Origin: Bacteroidota bacterium
GTDB lineage: Bacteria; Bacteroidota; Bacteroidia; UKL13-3
Assembly: GCA_025359805.1 (NCBI GenBank)
Contig: JANYDU010000006.1
Coordinates: forward strand, 1 to 56,838
Reading direction: 5' to 3'
DNA length: 56,838 bases
The notes below the pieces were generated by a model. The model was not told the DNA's origin. It did no database searches and worked only from the letters and a program-made list of their open reading frames with translations. Of the stretch, positions 47,056-55,103 are shown piece by piece. A program made the translations under genes and the position numbers. Positions within the stretch are counted from its first letter, which is position 1. Each line of letters starts with the position of its first letter.

Positions 47056-48363
47056 ATGAACTATTCACAAACGCTTACCCATTTTAATATTGAAACACTT
47101 AATGATATGCAGGAAGCAACCATTAGTGCTTTCTCAAATTCAAACGATATTGTTTTAATTTCGCCAACAGGGTCAGGAAAAACCCTTGCTTTTTTACTTC
47201 CATTACTACCCATTTTAAAACAAGATAAAATTGGAGTTCAGGTTTTAATTATTGTTCCATCACGTGAATTAGCTATTCAAATTGAACAAGTTTTTAAACA
47301 AATGAGCACTGGATTTAAAAGCAATTGTTGTTATGGCGGACATGCTGTGAGTATTGAAAAAAATAACCTAAAACACCCGCCAGCCGTGCTTATTGGAACA
47401 CCCGGAAGAATTTCTTATCACATTGAAAAAGAAAATGTAAGTGTGAGTGAAACTGCTGTTTTAATTTTGGATGAGTTTGATAAATCATTAGAGGCTGGCT
47501 TCAAAGATGAGATGTCGTTTATTATTTCACACCTAAAAAATGAACCTAAAAAAATACTCACCTCTGCAACTGCACTTAAAGAAATTCCAAAATTTGTTGG
47601 TTTAAGTAATGAAGCAATTTTAAATTTTACTAAGCAAGAAATAGTTTCATCACTAAAATTAAAATCAGTAAAAGTAAATGGTGATGATAAATTAGAAGCA
47701 CTGATGTTATTGATTGGAAAATTAGGAACACAATCGAAAATCGTTTTTTGTAATCATCGTGATGCGGTAAATAGAATTAGCGAGCAACTCAAAAAATATG
47801 ATGTAGCACATGGCGTTTATCATGGAGGATTAGAACAAATTGATAGAGAAAAAACACTCATCAAATTGAGAAATGGAACTACTAAATTACTCATCACAAC
47901 TGATTTGGCTGCACGTGGTTTAGATATTCCTGAAATAGAAGCCATCATCCATTATCAATTGCCTCCAACAGAAGATGTGATGACACATAGAAACGGAAGA
48001 ACAGCAAGAATGAATGCGACAGGTACAGCCTATTTTTTATTAGATCAAAAAGACCATCTCCCTAAATTTTTAACCGAAACTCCAGAAGAAGAAACCCTGC
48101 CTGAAACATTTATTGTTCCAAAACCCAATGAATGGAAAACGCTTTATATAGCAGCAGGCAAAAAAGATAAAATAAATAAGATGGATATTGTGGGTATGCT
48201 ATTGCAAAAAGGCGGTTTACAAAAAGATGAATTGGGTAAAATAGAAGTGTTAGACTATGCTGCCTATGCGGCTATAAAAAGTAATAAAATTGAAAAAACT
48301 ATTTCCTTAATTCGTGAAGAAAAAATAAAGAATAGAAAAATAAAAATGGAAATTGCTTCATAA
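47056..48363 (+). CDS. DEAD-box RNA helicase (DbpA-like C-terminus)
   Basis: A 435-residue helicase. Markers are SPTGSGKT (Walker A), PSRELA, TPGR, LILDEFD (motif II, here DEFD rather than DEAD), SAT, and TDLAARGLDIPE and HRNGRTAR in the second RecA domain. The last ~75 residues (LYIAAGKKDKINKMDIVGMLLQKGG...) match the DbpA RNA-binding domain, which recognises 23S rRNA in ribosome assembly. ATG at 47056 is preferred; an upstream TTG overlaps a small hairpin (47031-47046). Confidence 0.9.
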   Translation: MNYSQTLTHFNIETLNDMQEATISAFSNSNDIVLISPTGSGKTLAFLLPLLPILKQDKIGVQVLIIVPSRELAIQIEQVFKQMSTGFKSNCCYGGHAVSIEKNNLKHPPAVLIGTPGRISYHIEKENVSVSETAVLILDEFDKSLEAGFKDEMSFIISHLKNEPKKILTSATALKEIPKFVGLSNEAILNFTKQEIVSSLKLKSVKVNGDDKLEALMLLIGKLGTQSKIVFCNHRDAVNRISEQLKKYDVAHGVYHGGLEQIDREKTLIKLRNGTTKLLITTDLAARGLDIPEIEAIIHYQLPPTEDVMTHRNGRTARMNATGTAYFLLDQKDHLPKFLTETPEEETLPETFIVPKPNEWKTLYIAAGKKDKINKMDIVGMLLQKGGLQKDELGKIEVLDYAAYAAIKSNKIEKTISLIREEKIKNRKIKMEIAS

Positions 48364-48393
48364 ATTCGGAGTACTAATTATTAAAAATAAAAC

Positions 48394-49053
48394 ATGAAAA
48401 TAATTGTAACAGGTGCCACCGGAATGGTGGGCGCAGAAGTGATTCGACAAGCCATTTTAGATAAGGATATTGAAGAGATAACAGCTATTGTGCGCAAGCC
48501 TTTGGATATCCATCATCCCAAAATAAAAACTATTCTTCATCAAAATTTTTCAGATTATTCTTCTCTATCTAATGTATTCAAAAATAATGATGCATTGATT
48601 TGGTGTTTGGGGATTTCACAATCGCAAGTAAGCAAAGAAAAATACAATGAAATTACTTTTGATTATACGCTTGCAGTTGCAAATGAAATTCAAAAAATAA
48701 ACCCTTCTCTTACCTTTTTATTTTTGAGCGGAGAGGGAGCAGACAGAACTGAAAAGAGTAAAACTATTTTTGCTCGTGTAAAAGGGAAAGCTGAAAATGC
48801 TTTGATAAAATTGGAGATGAAACACCTTTATATTGCTCGCCCCGGAGGAATAAAACCTATTCATAAAAATCCAAATACAGCGTTTATTTATAAACTGCTG
48901 ATTCCCTTTTTTCCTTTACTCGAATTGTTATTTCCAACCAAAATGATTAATTCTGTTCAATTAGCAAAAGCCATGTTAAATATTGTAAAAACTAAACCAC
49001 AGGAACAATTATGGTATAATATGGATTTAAAAAATTTATCGAAAAAACTTTAG
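48394..49053 (+). CDS. NAD(P)-binding atypical SDR (TIP30/HTATIP2-like)
   Basis: A 219-residue Rossmann protein opening MKIIVTGATGMVGAEVIRQA (GxxGxxG dinucleotide motif). It then has LIWCLGISQSQVSKEKY, FLFLSGEGADRTEKS and YIARPGGIKP, the pattern of NAD(P)-dependent atypical SDRs related to TIP30. The reaction is unknown. It lies 30 bp downstream of the helicase gene on the same strand. Confidence 0.8.
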   Translation: MKIIVTGATGMVGAEVIRQAILDKDIEEITAIVRKPLDIHHPKIKTILHQNFSDYSSLSNVFKNNDALIWCLGISQSQVSKEKYNEITFDYTLAVANEIQKINPSLTFLFLSGEGADRTEKSKTIFARVKGKAENALIKLEMKHLYIARPGGIKPIHKNPNTAFIYKLLIPFFPLLELLFPTKMINSVQLAKAMLNIVKTKPQEQLWYNMDLKNLSKKL

Positions 49054-49219
49054 CTATTGTAATGTAAAAAATGAATTTGAGTTTTACGATATTGATTGCC
49101 GAATACAAAATGAAAATATAAAAACAGAACAGAATTTATTCAATAATAAAAATGTTTAAAACTTGTACATTTCTCAATATATTGAACCCTTAATTTGCAA
49201 CATATAACCATCTATAAAA

Positions 49220-49756
49220 ATGATTTTATCTGATAAAAGAATACTTGAAGAAATTGATAAAGGAAATATTTTAATTGAACCTTTTCGTAAAGACTGTTTA
49301 GGAACAAACTCCTATGATGTGCATTTAGGGAGGCATTTAGGAACATATAAAGATAGAGTGCTTGATGCGCGTGAACATAATAAAATTGATTTGTTTGAAA
49401 TTCCTCAAGAAGGATTTGTGTTACAACCGGGCACTTTATATTTAGGAGTAACTGCCGAGTATACAGAAACACATGCACATGTTCCTTTTTTGGAAGGCAA
49501 ATCGAGCACAGGGCGTTTAGGAATTGATATACACGCCACAGCCGGAAAAGGTGATGTGGGATTTTGTAATACGTGGACGTTGGAAATTTCGTGTGCGCAA
49601 CCCGTGCGTATTTATGCAGGAATGCCCATTGGACAATTAATATATTTTGCAGTAGAAGGTGAAATAGAAACGATGTATAATACAAAGAAAAATGCTAAGT
49701 ACAGTAAACGTACAGTTAAGCCTGTGGAAAGCATGATGTGGAAGAATAAGTTTTAA
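49220..49756 (+). CDS. dcd: dCTP deaminase
   Basis: A 178-residue trimeric enzyme that converts dCTP to dUTP for thymidylate supply. It has the N-terminal ILSDKRILEEIDKGNI, the SYDVHLG substrate strand, and the catalytic and nucleotide-binding segment EGKSSTGRLGIDIHATAGKGDVGF followed by TLEISC and GMPIGQL. Eight of its first nine Asp codons are GAT, the host-like pattern. It is the last ordinary chromosomal gene before the recombinase and cassette array. Confidence 0.95.
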   Translation: MILSDKRILEEIDKGNILIEPFRKDCLGTNSYDVHLGRHLGTYKDRVLDAREHNKIDLFEIPQEGFVLQPGTLYLGVTAEYTETHAHVPFLEGKSSTGRLGIDIHATAGKGDVGFCNTWTLEISCAQPVRIYAGMPIGQLIYFAVEGEIETMYNTKKNAKYSKRTVKPVESMMWKNKF

Positions 49757-49822
49757 AAAAATAAATTTTAAGCCTATGTTATTAACTCAAAAAAATGTAG
49801 TTGACGGAGCGAAGCGTGCATT

Positions 49823-50860
49823 ATGAATTGGAAAGCGAAGCCTGTAACTCACAATAAAAAACAACGCATTGCGGTATATTTTGAAAATAATACTGAATGG
49901 AATAACCGTATCAAAAAACTTGAAGATGCTAAGTGGAGCAATACTTTAAAAGCATGGCATTTACCAGATACGGAAGAGAATAGAAAAAAATTTAAACTCG
50001 ATTTGCAAATAAATTTATCTTCTACACATCTAAAAAAGGTAGAAGAATTTATAAGATGGCTTCGTTCAAAAAGGTATAGTGATAATACCATAAAAACATA
50101 TGGTGATGCTCTACTTTCCTTTCTTAAATATTATCATTATAAATTAATTAACGACATTGATAATGAAGATGTAATTGCGTTTAATAATGATTTTATTTTA
50201 AAAAATAAACTATCGGCATCGTACCAAAATCAAGTTGTAAATGCCATTAAATTATTTTTTATTAAGATTGAAAATACCAAACTAAATGTGGAATTGGTTC
50301 ATCGTCCTAAGCGTCCAAAATTGTTGCCCAATGTATTAAGTAAAGAAGAAGTGAAAGAACTTTTGGATGCTACACAAAATCCAAAACATAAAGCCATGCT
50401 AAGTTTAATTTATGCTTGCGGATTAAGATGCAGCGAAGTATTAAACCTTAAGCCAGAGCACTTAGATACAAAAAGAGGAGTATTGATTATAAAAGAAGCA
50501 AAAGGAAATAAAGATAGAATTGCACCATTAAGTATTAAGATAATTGAACTACTTAGAACTTATTATTTGAGTTATAAGCCCCAAAAATATTTATTTGAAG
50601 GACAAGAAAAAGGCAATGCTTATGATGCACGAAGTTTACAAAATGTACTAAAACAAAGTTTGAATAAAACTACTATTAAAAGACCAGTAACACTTCATTG
50701 GTTGAGACATAGTTATGCTACACATTTATTAGAAAACGGAACAGATTTGAGATATATACAGGAAATATTGGGACATAAGAGTAGTAAAACAACAGAAATT
50801 TATACTCATGTAAGCACAAAAAGTATTCAAAAAATAATATCACCATTTGATAATTTATGA
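49823..50860 (+). CDS. Tyrosine recombinase, candidate integron-type integrase
   Basis: A 345-residue recombinase. Residues 1-62 are an N-terminal extension (WNNRIKKLEDAKWSNTLKAWHLP). A SAM-like core-binding domain covers about 70-160. The catalytic domain has R202 (CGLRCSE), a catalytic Lys at K227 or K230 (KGNKDR), H292 and R295 (HWLRHSYATH), H318 (LGHKS) and Y327 (EIYTHV). The C-terminus ISPFDNL resembles both Bacteroidota XerC-like integrases and the RSPLDAL end of integron integrases. Only 65 residues separate K227 from H292, against about 110 in IntI1, so the IntI-specific extra segment appears absent. Confidence 0.9.
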   Translation: MNWKAKPVTHNKKQRIAVYFENNTEWNNRIKKLEDAKWSNTLKAWHLPDTEENRKKFKLDLQINLSSTHLKKVEEFIRWLRSKRYSDNTIKTYGDALLSFLKYYHYKLINDIDNEDVIAFNNDFILKNKLSASYQNQVVNAIKLFFIKIENTKLNVELVHRPKRPKLLPNVLSKEEVKELLDATQNPKHKAMLSLIYACGLRCSEVLNLKPEHLDTKRGVLIIKEAKGNKDRIAPLSIKIIELLRTYYLSYKPQKYLFEGQEKGNAYDARSLQNVLKQSLNKTTIKRPVTLHWLRHSYATHLLENGTDLRYIQEILGHKSSKTTEIYTHVSTKSIQKIISPFDNL

Positions 50861-50962
50861 TGATAAAAGATACATTTGTTAATGAAAGCAAACAGTCACT
50901 CAATGGCGCATATCTACCCCAAATGGGTATGCTATGTATTATTGTATGGCGTATATAAACAA

Positions 50963-50969
50963 GTTATAG
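50963..50969 (+). other. attI-like recombination point (GTTATAG)
   Basis: GTTATAG lies 102 bp after the recombinase stop. The 18 bases from here (50963-50980) are complementary, with one mismatch, to 54126-54143 at the left edge of the first attC-like site. That is expected if a cassette was inserted at this GTT. The sequence to the left (AACAAGTT, with AAC facing GTT) is not a full attC, as is normal for attI. Limits of the attI site to the left are not defined. Confidence 0.65.
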
Positions 50970-51000
50970 GTTACTGCAAAAAGACAAAAATAATCAGACG

Positions 51001-51311
51001 AGTTTTCAAATTTCATTTCGTTCTCAGACAAAAATGTTGCGACTTTTTTTTCATTCGCTCGTTGACATTTTTTAAATGTTGACATCAAAAAAAGTTTTTT
51101 GTTTCAGACTTTTTTTAAATCGGCAGACAATTTATTTTTTCGTTTGCTCAAAATATTTTCATTCGACATTCTAAAAAATGTTGTGGTAATTTTTTCAATT
51201 TGTTCGTTGACATTAAAAAAAAATTTCATCAACTTTTTCGTTTTCGCTTGTTGACATTTTTTTCATTCGACACTCAAAAAATATTTGCTGACGGCAAACA
51301 GTTGGCAACAA
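51001..51311. repeat. T-rich noncoding spacer with repeated short words
   Basis: This ~310-bp stretch has no supported gene. Variants of TCGTTGACATT recur at about 51057-51068, 51204-51214 and 51247-51257, with ATTCGACA at 51171-51178 and 51265-51272. The 48-base segment 51264-51311 (ATTCGACACTC ... GCTGACGGCAAA ... TTGGCAACAA) recurs near the other end of the cassette at 53988-54038. The sequence looks like degenerate spacer; its role is unknown. Confidence 0.55.
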
Positions 51312-51458
51312 CTTTTCCAATTCTTGCGCTATTTTTTTCTTACACAATGTTCTTTGAAAACAAAAATAATAGCATATCATTGCTTACGGATAAAAAACAC
51401 TTAGGTGTAATTTAATTTACTTTTGATGATGACACACGTCCGTATAATTTTATAATTT

Positions 51459-52076
51459 ATGAAAATAATAAGAATACATACAATCAGTAAATCAATGTTA
51501 AGAAAAATTGGAGTAATTTTAGTGGTAACTTTTTTTGTGCTGTTGGTATCATTAAATTCATGTACTCCGAGAATACCACCTGATCCCGGACCTCCGCCAC
51601 CAGTTTTGTATTGTTATACTCAGATAGCAGATCCTCAGCTTACAGTATGTCCAAGCAATAGCCCGACTAATTTTGGCATTTTGACTAGTGCAACTTTGAG
51701 TATAAATGTAAGAGTTTTAGTTTATAATACTGCTCATATTTTGATCCCATGGGTATATTCAGGTGTGACAAATCCTAATAATTTTACTAAGTCTGATCTT
51801 ATAACAAACCCAAATTCTCCTAGTTCTATATATGATTGCTTACCCGCAATAAAAGTTCCAGGGAAAGTTCCTTTTATAATAAAAGTTGATATTGTGGGAG
51901 ATTGTTGCAAAGATTGTCAAACTTGCTCAGATCCGAGTGGTGATTATTATGGAAGACCCGAATGGATGGGTGTTAGTGATGATATAAAATATAACGTTTA
52001 CACAAAAGGTAATTTTATGAAAGAAGTAATTTTGAACTATTCATCAACGTGTAAACCAGACAAAGATTGCAGATAA
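51459..52076 (+). CDS. Cassette lipoprotein, Pro- and Cys-rich, unknown function
   Basis: A 205-residue protein whose hydrophobic segment ends in LVSLNSC, a lipobox with lipidation at C35. The next residues are Pro-rich (RIPPDPGPPPPV). The mature part has two cysteines in the N-terminal third, one in the middle (YDCLPA), then a cluster (GDCCKDCQTCSDP) and further Cys near the end, suggesting disulfides. A shorter start at codon 13 is also possible. A TACTTTTG box at 51418-51425 could be a -7 element, but no partner is seen. No family recognised. It is the first gene of cassette 1. Confidence 0.65.
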   Translation: MKIIRIHTISKSMLRKIGVILVVTFFVLLVSLNSCTPRIPPDPGPPPPVLYCYTQIADPQLTVCPSNSPTNFGILTSATLSINVRVLVYNTAHILIPWVYSGVTNPNNFTKSDLITNPNSPSSIYDCLPAIKVPGKVPFIIKVDIVGDCCKDCQTCSDPSGDYYGRPEWMGVSDDIKYNVYTKGNFMKEVILNYSSTCKPDKDCR

Positions 52077-52107
52077 AAAAGTTAAATGATTTCTAAACAA
52101 TAAAATT

Positions 52108-52950
52108 ATGGTATCAAATAAAAAAACATATAAATTAATATTAGCAATATCATTATTGCTGACAATTTTTGGGTGCAAAAGGGATAGCAAAGAAGCTGAT
52201 GCGGTGTCAAAAGGTAAATCGTTAATTCACGCATTAGCCAGTGTTGGAGGAATGTCTGAAGGTGAGATTAATTATTCGGTTTATTGCAATACAGATTCTG
52301 TTAATCATAGACTTGATTCAAATATTACATACAATGGTAGTGCTCAGTTTTTTACTGATAATACTTTTGACCCTTCACAATGTGAAGATGTCGGTACAGT
52401 TAATATTGGTGGAATCAATTTCAATACAAATAGACCTTATTGGGGTGGTAATGCGTATTATTTTACATTAACAAACAGAGTAAGTGGCATAAATAATTCA
52501 CAGTTTGGTAGTGTTGTTAATTTCGGAATATCAGGCGGTGGGTCATATGCTTCAGGTAATGTTAATATATATGTTCCTCAAAGAATATTTTTATCCCCTT
52601 TGCCACCAACATGTGGTAACAATACAATATATCAAAGTCATCTGCCATATATAATAAATTGGAATCTAGATCCAAGTAACTCACAAGTAGCAATCGTAAT
52701 AGAATATGATGGATTTAGATCTCATAGAAACAATCCTTTATTAGCTGATGATACTTATCTGACTACAATTTCTACACCTGACAATGGATCATATAGTATA
52801 ACTTCATCAGATTTATCAAGTTTTCCACTTGGAAGTGTTTTAAATATCTATGTGAGTAGATCAGGTCTTGGACTTATTAGTACAAGTGGAAAAACTATTA
52901 GTGTAGTTGCATATGCATACACAAGTAGAGGCTTTGACTACAAGCCTTAA
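52108..52950 (+). CDS. Cassette lipoprotein, paralogue of the next gene
   Basis: A 280-residue protein with a lipoprotein signal (LLLTIFGC, lipidation near C23, followed by KRDSKEAD). The mature region is strand-rich with NITYNGSAQFFTD, NFGISGGGSYASGNVNIYVP, INWNLDPSNSQVAIVIEYDG and TPDNGSYSITSSDL. The same ordered motifs (ISGGG, W-N-x-D-P-x-N, YDG, DNG-x-Y) occur in the gene at 53081, so the two are diverged duplicates. No known domain was recognised; a beta-sandwich surface protein is plausible. Confidence 0.65.
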   Translation: MVSNKKTYKLILAISLLLTIFGCKRDSKEADAVSKGKSLIHALASVGGMSEGEINYSVYCNTDSVNHRLDSNITYNGSAQFFTDNTFDPSQCEDVGTVNIGGINFNTNRPYWGGNAYYFTLTNRVSGINNSQFGSVVNFGISGGGSYASGNVNIYVPQRIFLSPLPPTCGNNTIYQSHLPYIINWNLDPSNSQVAIVIEYDGFRSHRNNPLLADDTYLTTISTPDNGSYSITSSDLSSFPLGSVLNIYVSRSGLGLISTSGKTISVVAYAYTSRGFDYKP

Positions 52951-53080
52951 TAAATTTATTCATTTGATATATTTTGAAGTAGATTTTAATATTATTTCTT
53001 CTATGATTATTATTATTTCTTAATAAACATAACTTCACTTTAAAAATAATATTTTGACTTTTAGCCGTAATACATTTGTT

Positions 53081-53854
53081 GTGAAAAATAAAATTCAAAT
53101 ATTTATTTTCTTCATAGTATTGCTTGGTTCATGCAAAAGAGATGATGAAGTTATCCCTGTCACTAATACTATATATAGTGGCATCATAAATTACTTTGCT
53201 GAAGATATTGAGTATGATTCTGCATATTGGCCTTATATTACAAATTCGCTAACATATAATGCTTATGGTCAGTTTTATAAAACGCCCCAAATGTCAGGAA
53301 ATGAATGGGAGTTAGTGGGTGATTTAATGGTTGGGAATTATAATGTACCCGTTTATAACTACACAAGGTATGAATTTGCAAGTTTTCAGCGAAATGATTC
53401 AATTAATATTACACAATTTGGTAAGAAAATTAATTTTTCAATAAGTGGTGGTGGTGACTACATTGCTGCTTTTTCATCTGTTTACGTTCCAAGCGTAATT
53501 TTCATTCATTCACCAAAGGAGTTTAATGATATTCATAACAGAAGTGACTCCATGATTATTACGTGGAATTCTGATCCAAATAATAAAAATGTTGAAATTA
53601 GTCTATATTACGATGGAACAAAGTCTCAGGCAAATAATTCGCTATTAGATTCATTAAGTTATTTTTCTGTTCCAATTATTGCTCCCGATAACGGACAATA
53701 TATTTTACCTTCTTCACTATTTAAAACTTTTGGCTCAGGAAGTGTAATTGAAATTATAATAGATAGAATTGGAAAAGGTGAAATGAAATCTAACAATCAT
53801 TTAATAGAAATAAATGTTAAAACATCCTCATTATTTGGTCGAACATTGAACTGA
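53081..53854 (+). CDS. Cassette lipoprotein, paralogue of the previous gene
   Basis: Read from GTG at 53081, a 257-residue protein starts with a basic n-region (KNK) and IFIFFIVLLGSC, a clean lipobox followed by KRDDE as in its paralogue (KRDSK). Shared blocks are NFSISGGGDYIAAFSSVYVP, ITWNSDPNNKNVEISLYYDG and APDNGQYILPSSL. A TTG at 53054 would lengthen the N-terminus by nine residues without improving the signal. It is 130 bp after its paralogue and is the last gene of cassette 1. Confidence 0.6.
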   Translation: MKNKIQIFIFFIVLLGSCKRDDEVIPVTNTIYSGIINYFAEDIEYDSAYWPYITNSLTYNAYGQFYKTPQMSGNEWELVGDLMVGNYNVPVYNYTRYEFASFQRNDSINITQFGKKINFSISGGGDYIAAFSSVYVPSVIFIHSPKEFNDIHNRSDSMIITWNSDPNNKNVEISLYYDGTKSQANNSLLDSLSYFSVPIIAPDNGQYILPSSLFKTFGSGSVIEIIIDRIGKGEMKSNNHLIEINVKTSSLFGRTLN

Positions 53855-54136
53855 TTCAAATTATTTAAAATTCACTTTTGCATAGTAAGTTACAAGTGAA
53901 TATTGCAAGTTCATCAAATATTTAACAGATTAAATATTTTGTATTTTGAAATAATAAAATCATATACGTTTGACGACAAAATATTATCATTCGACATTCT
54001 AAAAAAATATTTGCTGACGGCAAAAAATTTGGCGACAATTATTTTTTCGTGCGTTGACATTCAAAAATATTTTTGTGCTCAGACTTTTTTTTAGCAAAAG
54101 TTGTTGCGACAAAATCTTGTCACAGTTTGCAGCAAC
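53855..54136. repeat. Cassette 1 right-end spacer
   Basis: No gene is supported here. TTCACTT (53871-53877) can pair with AAGTGAA (53894-53900) as a weak hairpin after the lipoprotein gene. The segment 53988-54038 is a diverged second copy of 51264-51311, and GCGTTGACATT occurs once more at about 54051-54061. The rest is T-rich spacer up to the first attC-like site. Confidence 0.5.
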
Positions 54137-54268
54137 CTATAACATGCGCTTGTAGCAAGTGGCGGTTTCATTTTGATTTGAACTTTTAAATTCTAAATTG
54201 CATTACGTTTTGTGTGACAGTTTTGTGGTTCTTATTCGCCACCTGCTGCAAGCGCAGGAACGTTATCG
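54137..54268. other. attC-like site A
   Basis: A 132-bp imperfect palindrome bounded by CTATAAC and GTTATCG. Inside the boxes, TGCGCTTGTAGCAAGTGGCG faces CGCCACCTGCTGCAAGCGCA, pairing at 18 of 20 positions. The right arm has about four extra bases (around GGAACG) next to the box; such asymmetric unpaired bases orient the bottom strand in known attC sites. The terminal spacer contains GTGACAGTTTTGTGGTT, also found in site B. The right box mismatches the left at the base supplied by the next cassette. Confidence 0.75.
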
Positions 54269-54359
54269 GCAACTTTGGACGACAGTTCAGCTTTGAATTT
54301 TACAACGTAAATAATTGCGGTCTGATACTTTAAAATTGCTGACAGAAAAATTAAAACAC

Positions 54360-55103
54360 ATGACGACAATCGCAGACCTTAAAAACAAAGTTGACGAAAT
54401 CAACAAACTCGTTAATGAAAAAATTGTTTCTGATCTTGAGGACACCTACCCAATTACGGACGGCATTATTGACATTGAAAAGTATTTCAACGCTAAGTAT
54501 AAAGTTCTATGGATACTAAAAGAACCTTATGATGAATTTGACGATGAAGGCAAACCATTCGGTGGCGGTTGGGGTTTAGACGAAGCAATTAGACCTAAAC
54601 AAAGTATTCACGAGTTTACAGGTGGCAGACCAACATTTAAACCAATGATTTATACTTCTTGGGGTATTCTCAATGACTTTTGCCTTTGGGACGACATGGA
54701 CAATGTTGAACGCGACCCGACAATGTTAGACGCTTTGAAAAGTATAGCATATATCAACGTGAAAAAACTTCCGGGTTACACGACAAGTCATCGCACTGTA
54801 ATTGAATATGCGTATCAACAGCATAAAGAAATTTTATTGAAACAAATAGAGTATTACAACCCAGACATTATTATTGGTGGTTCAACGCTCTATAATTTTT
54901 ATCAGGACTTAGGCATTTCAAGAGAACAGTTACAACGTAATGACAGCGTTAATTACATCATCAAGGGCGACAAAATATTTATTGAAGCATATCACCCTGC
55001 CCAACGCTCAGGAACAACAGGTGTTTCGCAAGAAAAATACTGCAATGACATAATTAACTCGGTAAAAATTTGGGCAACTAACAAAACAGAAAATGCAGTT
55101 TAA
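54360..55103 (+). CDS. Uracil-DNA-glycosylase-superfamily-like cassette protein
   Basis: A 247-residue soluble protein. A helical N-terminus (1-40) is followed by KVLWILKEPYDE (48-59), which sits where UDG-fold proteins have motif A. IAYINVKKLPGY and PDIIIGGSTLYNF form core strands, and EAYHPAQRSG (209-218) resembles the HP-x-x-R motif B. This is a fold-level resemblance; glycosylase activity is not implied. A TTG 45 bases upstream is an alternative start. Of the first ten Asp codons, seven are GAC. It overlaps the SH3 gene by 11 bp and starts 92 bp after attC A. Confidence 0.6.
   Translation: MTTIADLKNKVDEINKLVNEKIVSDLEDTYPITDGIIDIEKYFNAKYKVLWILKEPYDEFDDEGKPFGGGWGLDEAIRPKQSIHEFTGGRPTFKPMIYTSWGILNDFCLWDDMDNVERDPTMLDALKSIAYINVKKLPGYTTSHRTVIEYAYQQHKEILLKQIEYYNPDIIIGGSTLYNFYQDLGISREQLQRNDSVNYIIKGDKIFIEAYHPAQRSGTTGVSQEKYCNDIINSVKIWATNKTENAV

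Larger units (their letters stand above)
50964..54262 (+). mobile_element. Gene cassette 1 (about 3.3 kb, three lipoprotein genes)
   Basis: The cassette runs from the TT of the attI-like GTT to the G of GTT in the first attC. It is long for an integron cassette and carries three genes (51459, 52108 and 53081) with host-like GAT-rich Asp codons. T-rich spacers with repeated TTGACATT and ATTCGACA words lie at both ends. No attC-like structure was found inside it. It may be a simple cassette enlarged by acquired genes. Confidence 0.6.

Noticed and set aside
49212..49685. Long minus-strand frame across dcd
   Set aside because: It is the antisense of a clearly conserved dCTP deaminase gene, and its translation has no sensible protein character.
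50866..51000. CRISPR-like or tRNA-associated insertion site next to the recombinase
   Set aside because: No regularly spaced repeats and no tRNA-like cloverleaf or 3' end were found. The GTT junction with cassette complementarity is the only supported site.
51200..51415. Small open frames in the cassette 1 spacer
   Set aside because: They consist of repetitive Phe/Lys-rich translation of T-rich DNA, with no signal of a real protein.
50963..54143. Transposon with terminal inverted repeats (GTTATAGGTT ... AACCTATAAC)
   Set aside because: The ends do form inverted repeats, but they do not explain the further 131-132 bp palindromes beyond each right end, with shared arm sequences. Adjacent units abut through these palindromes, no transposase is present, and no target duplication was seen. 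The integron model explains all of these.
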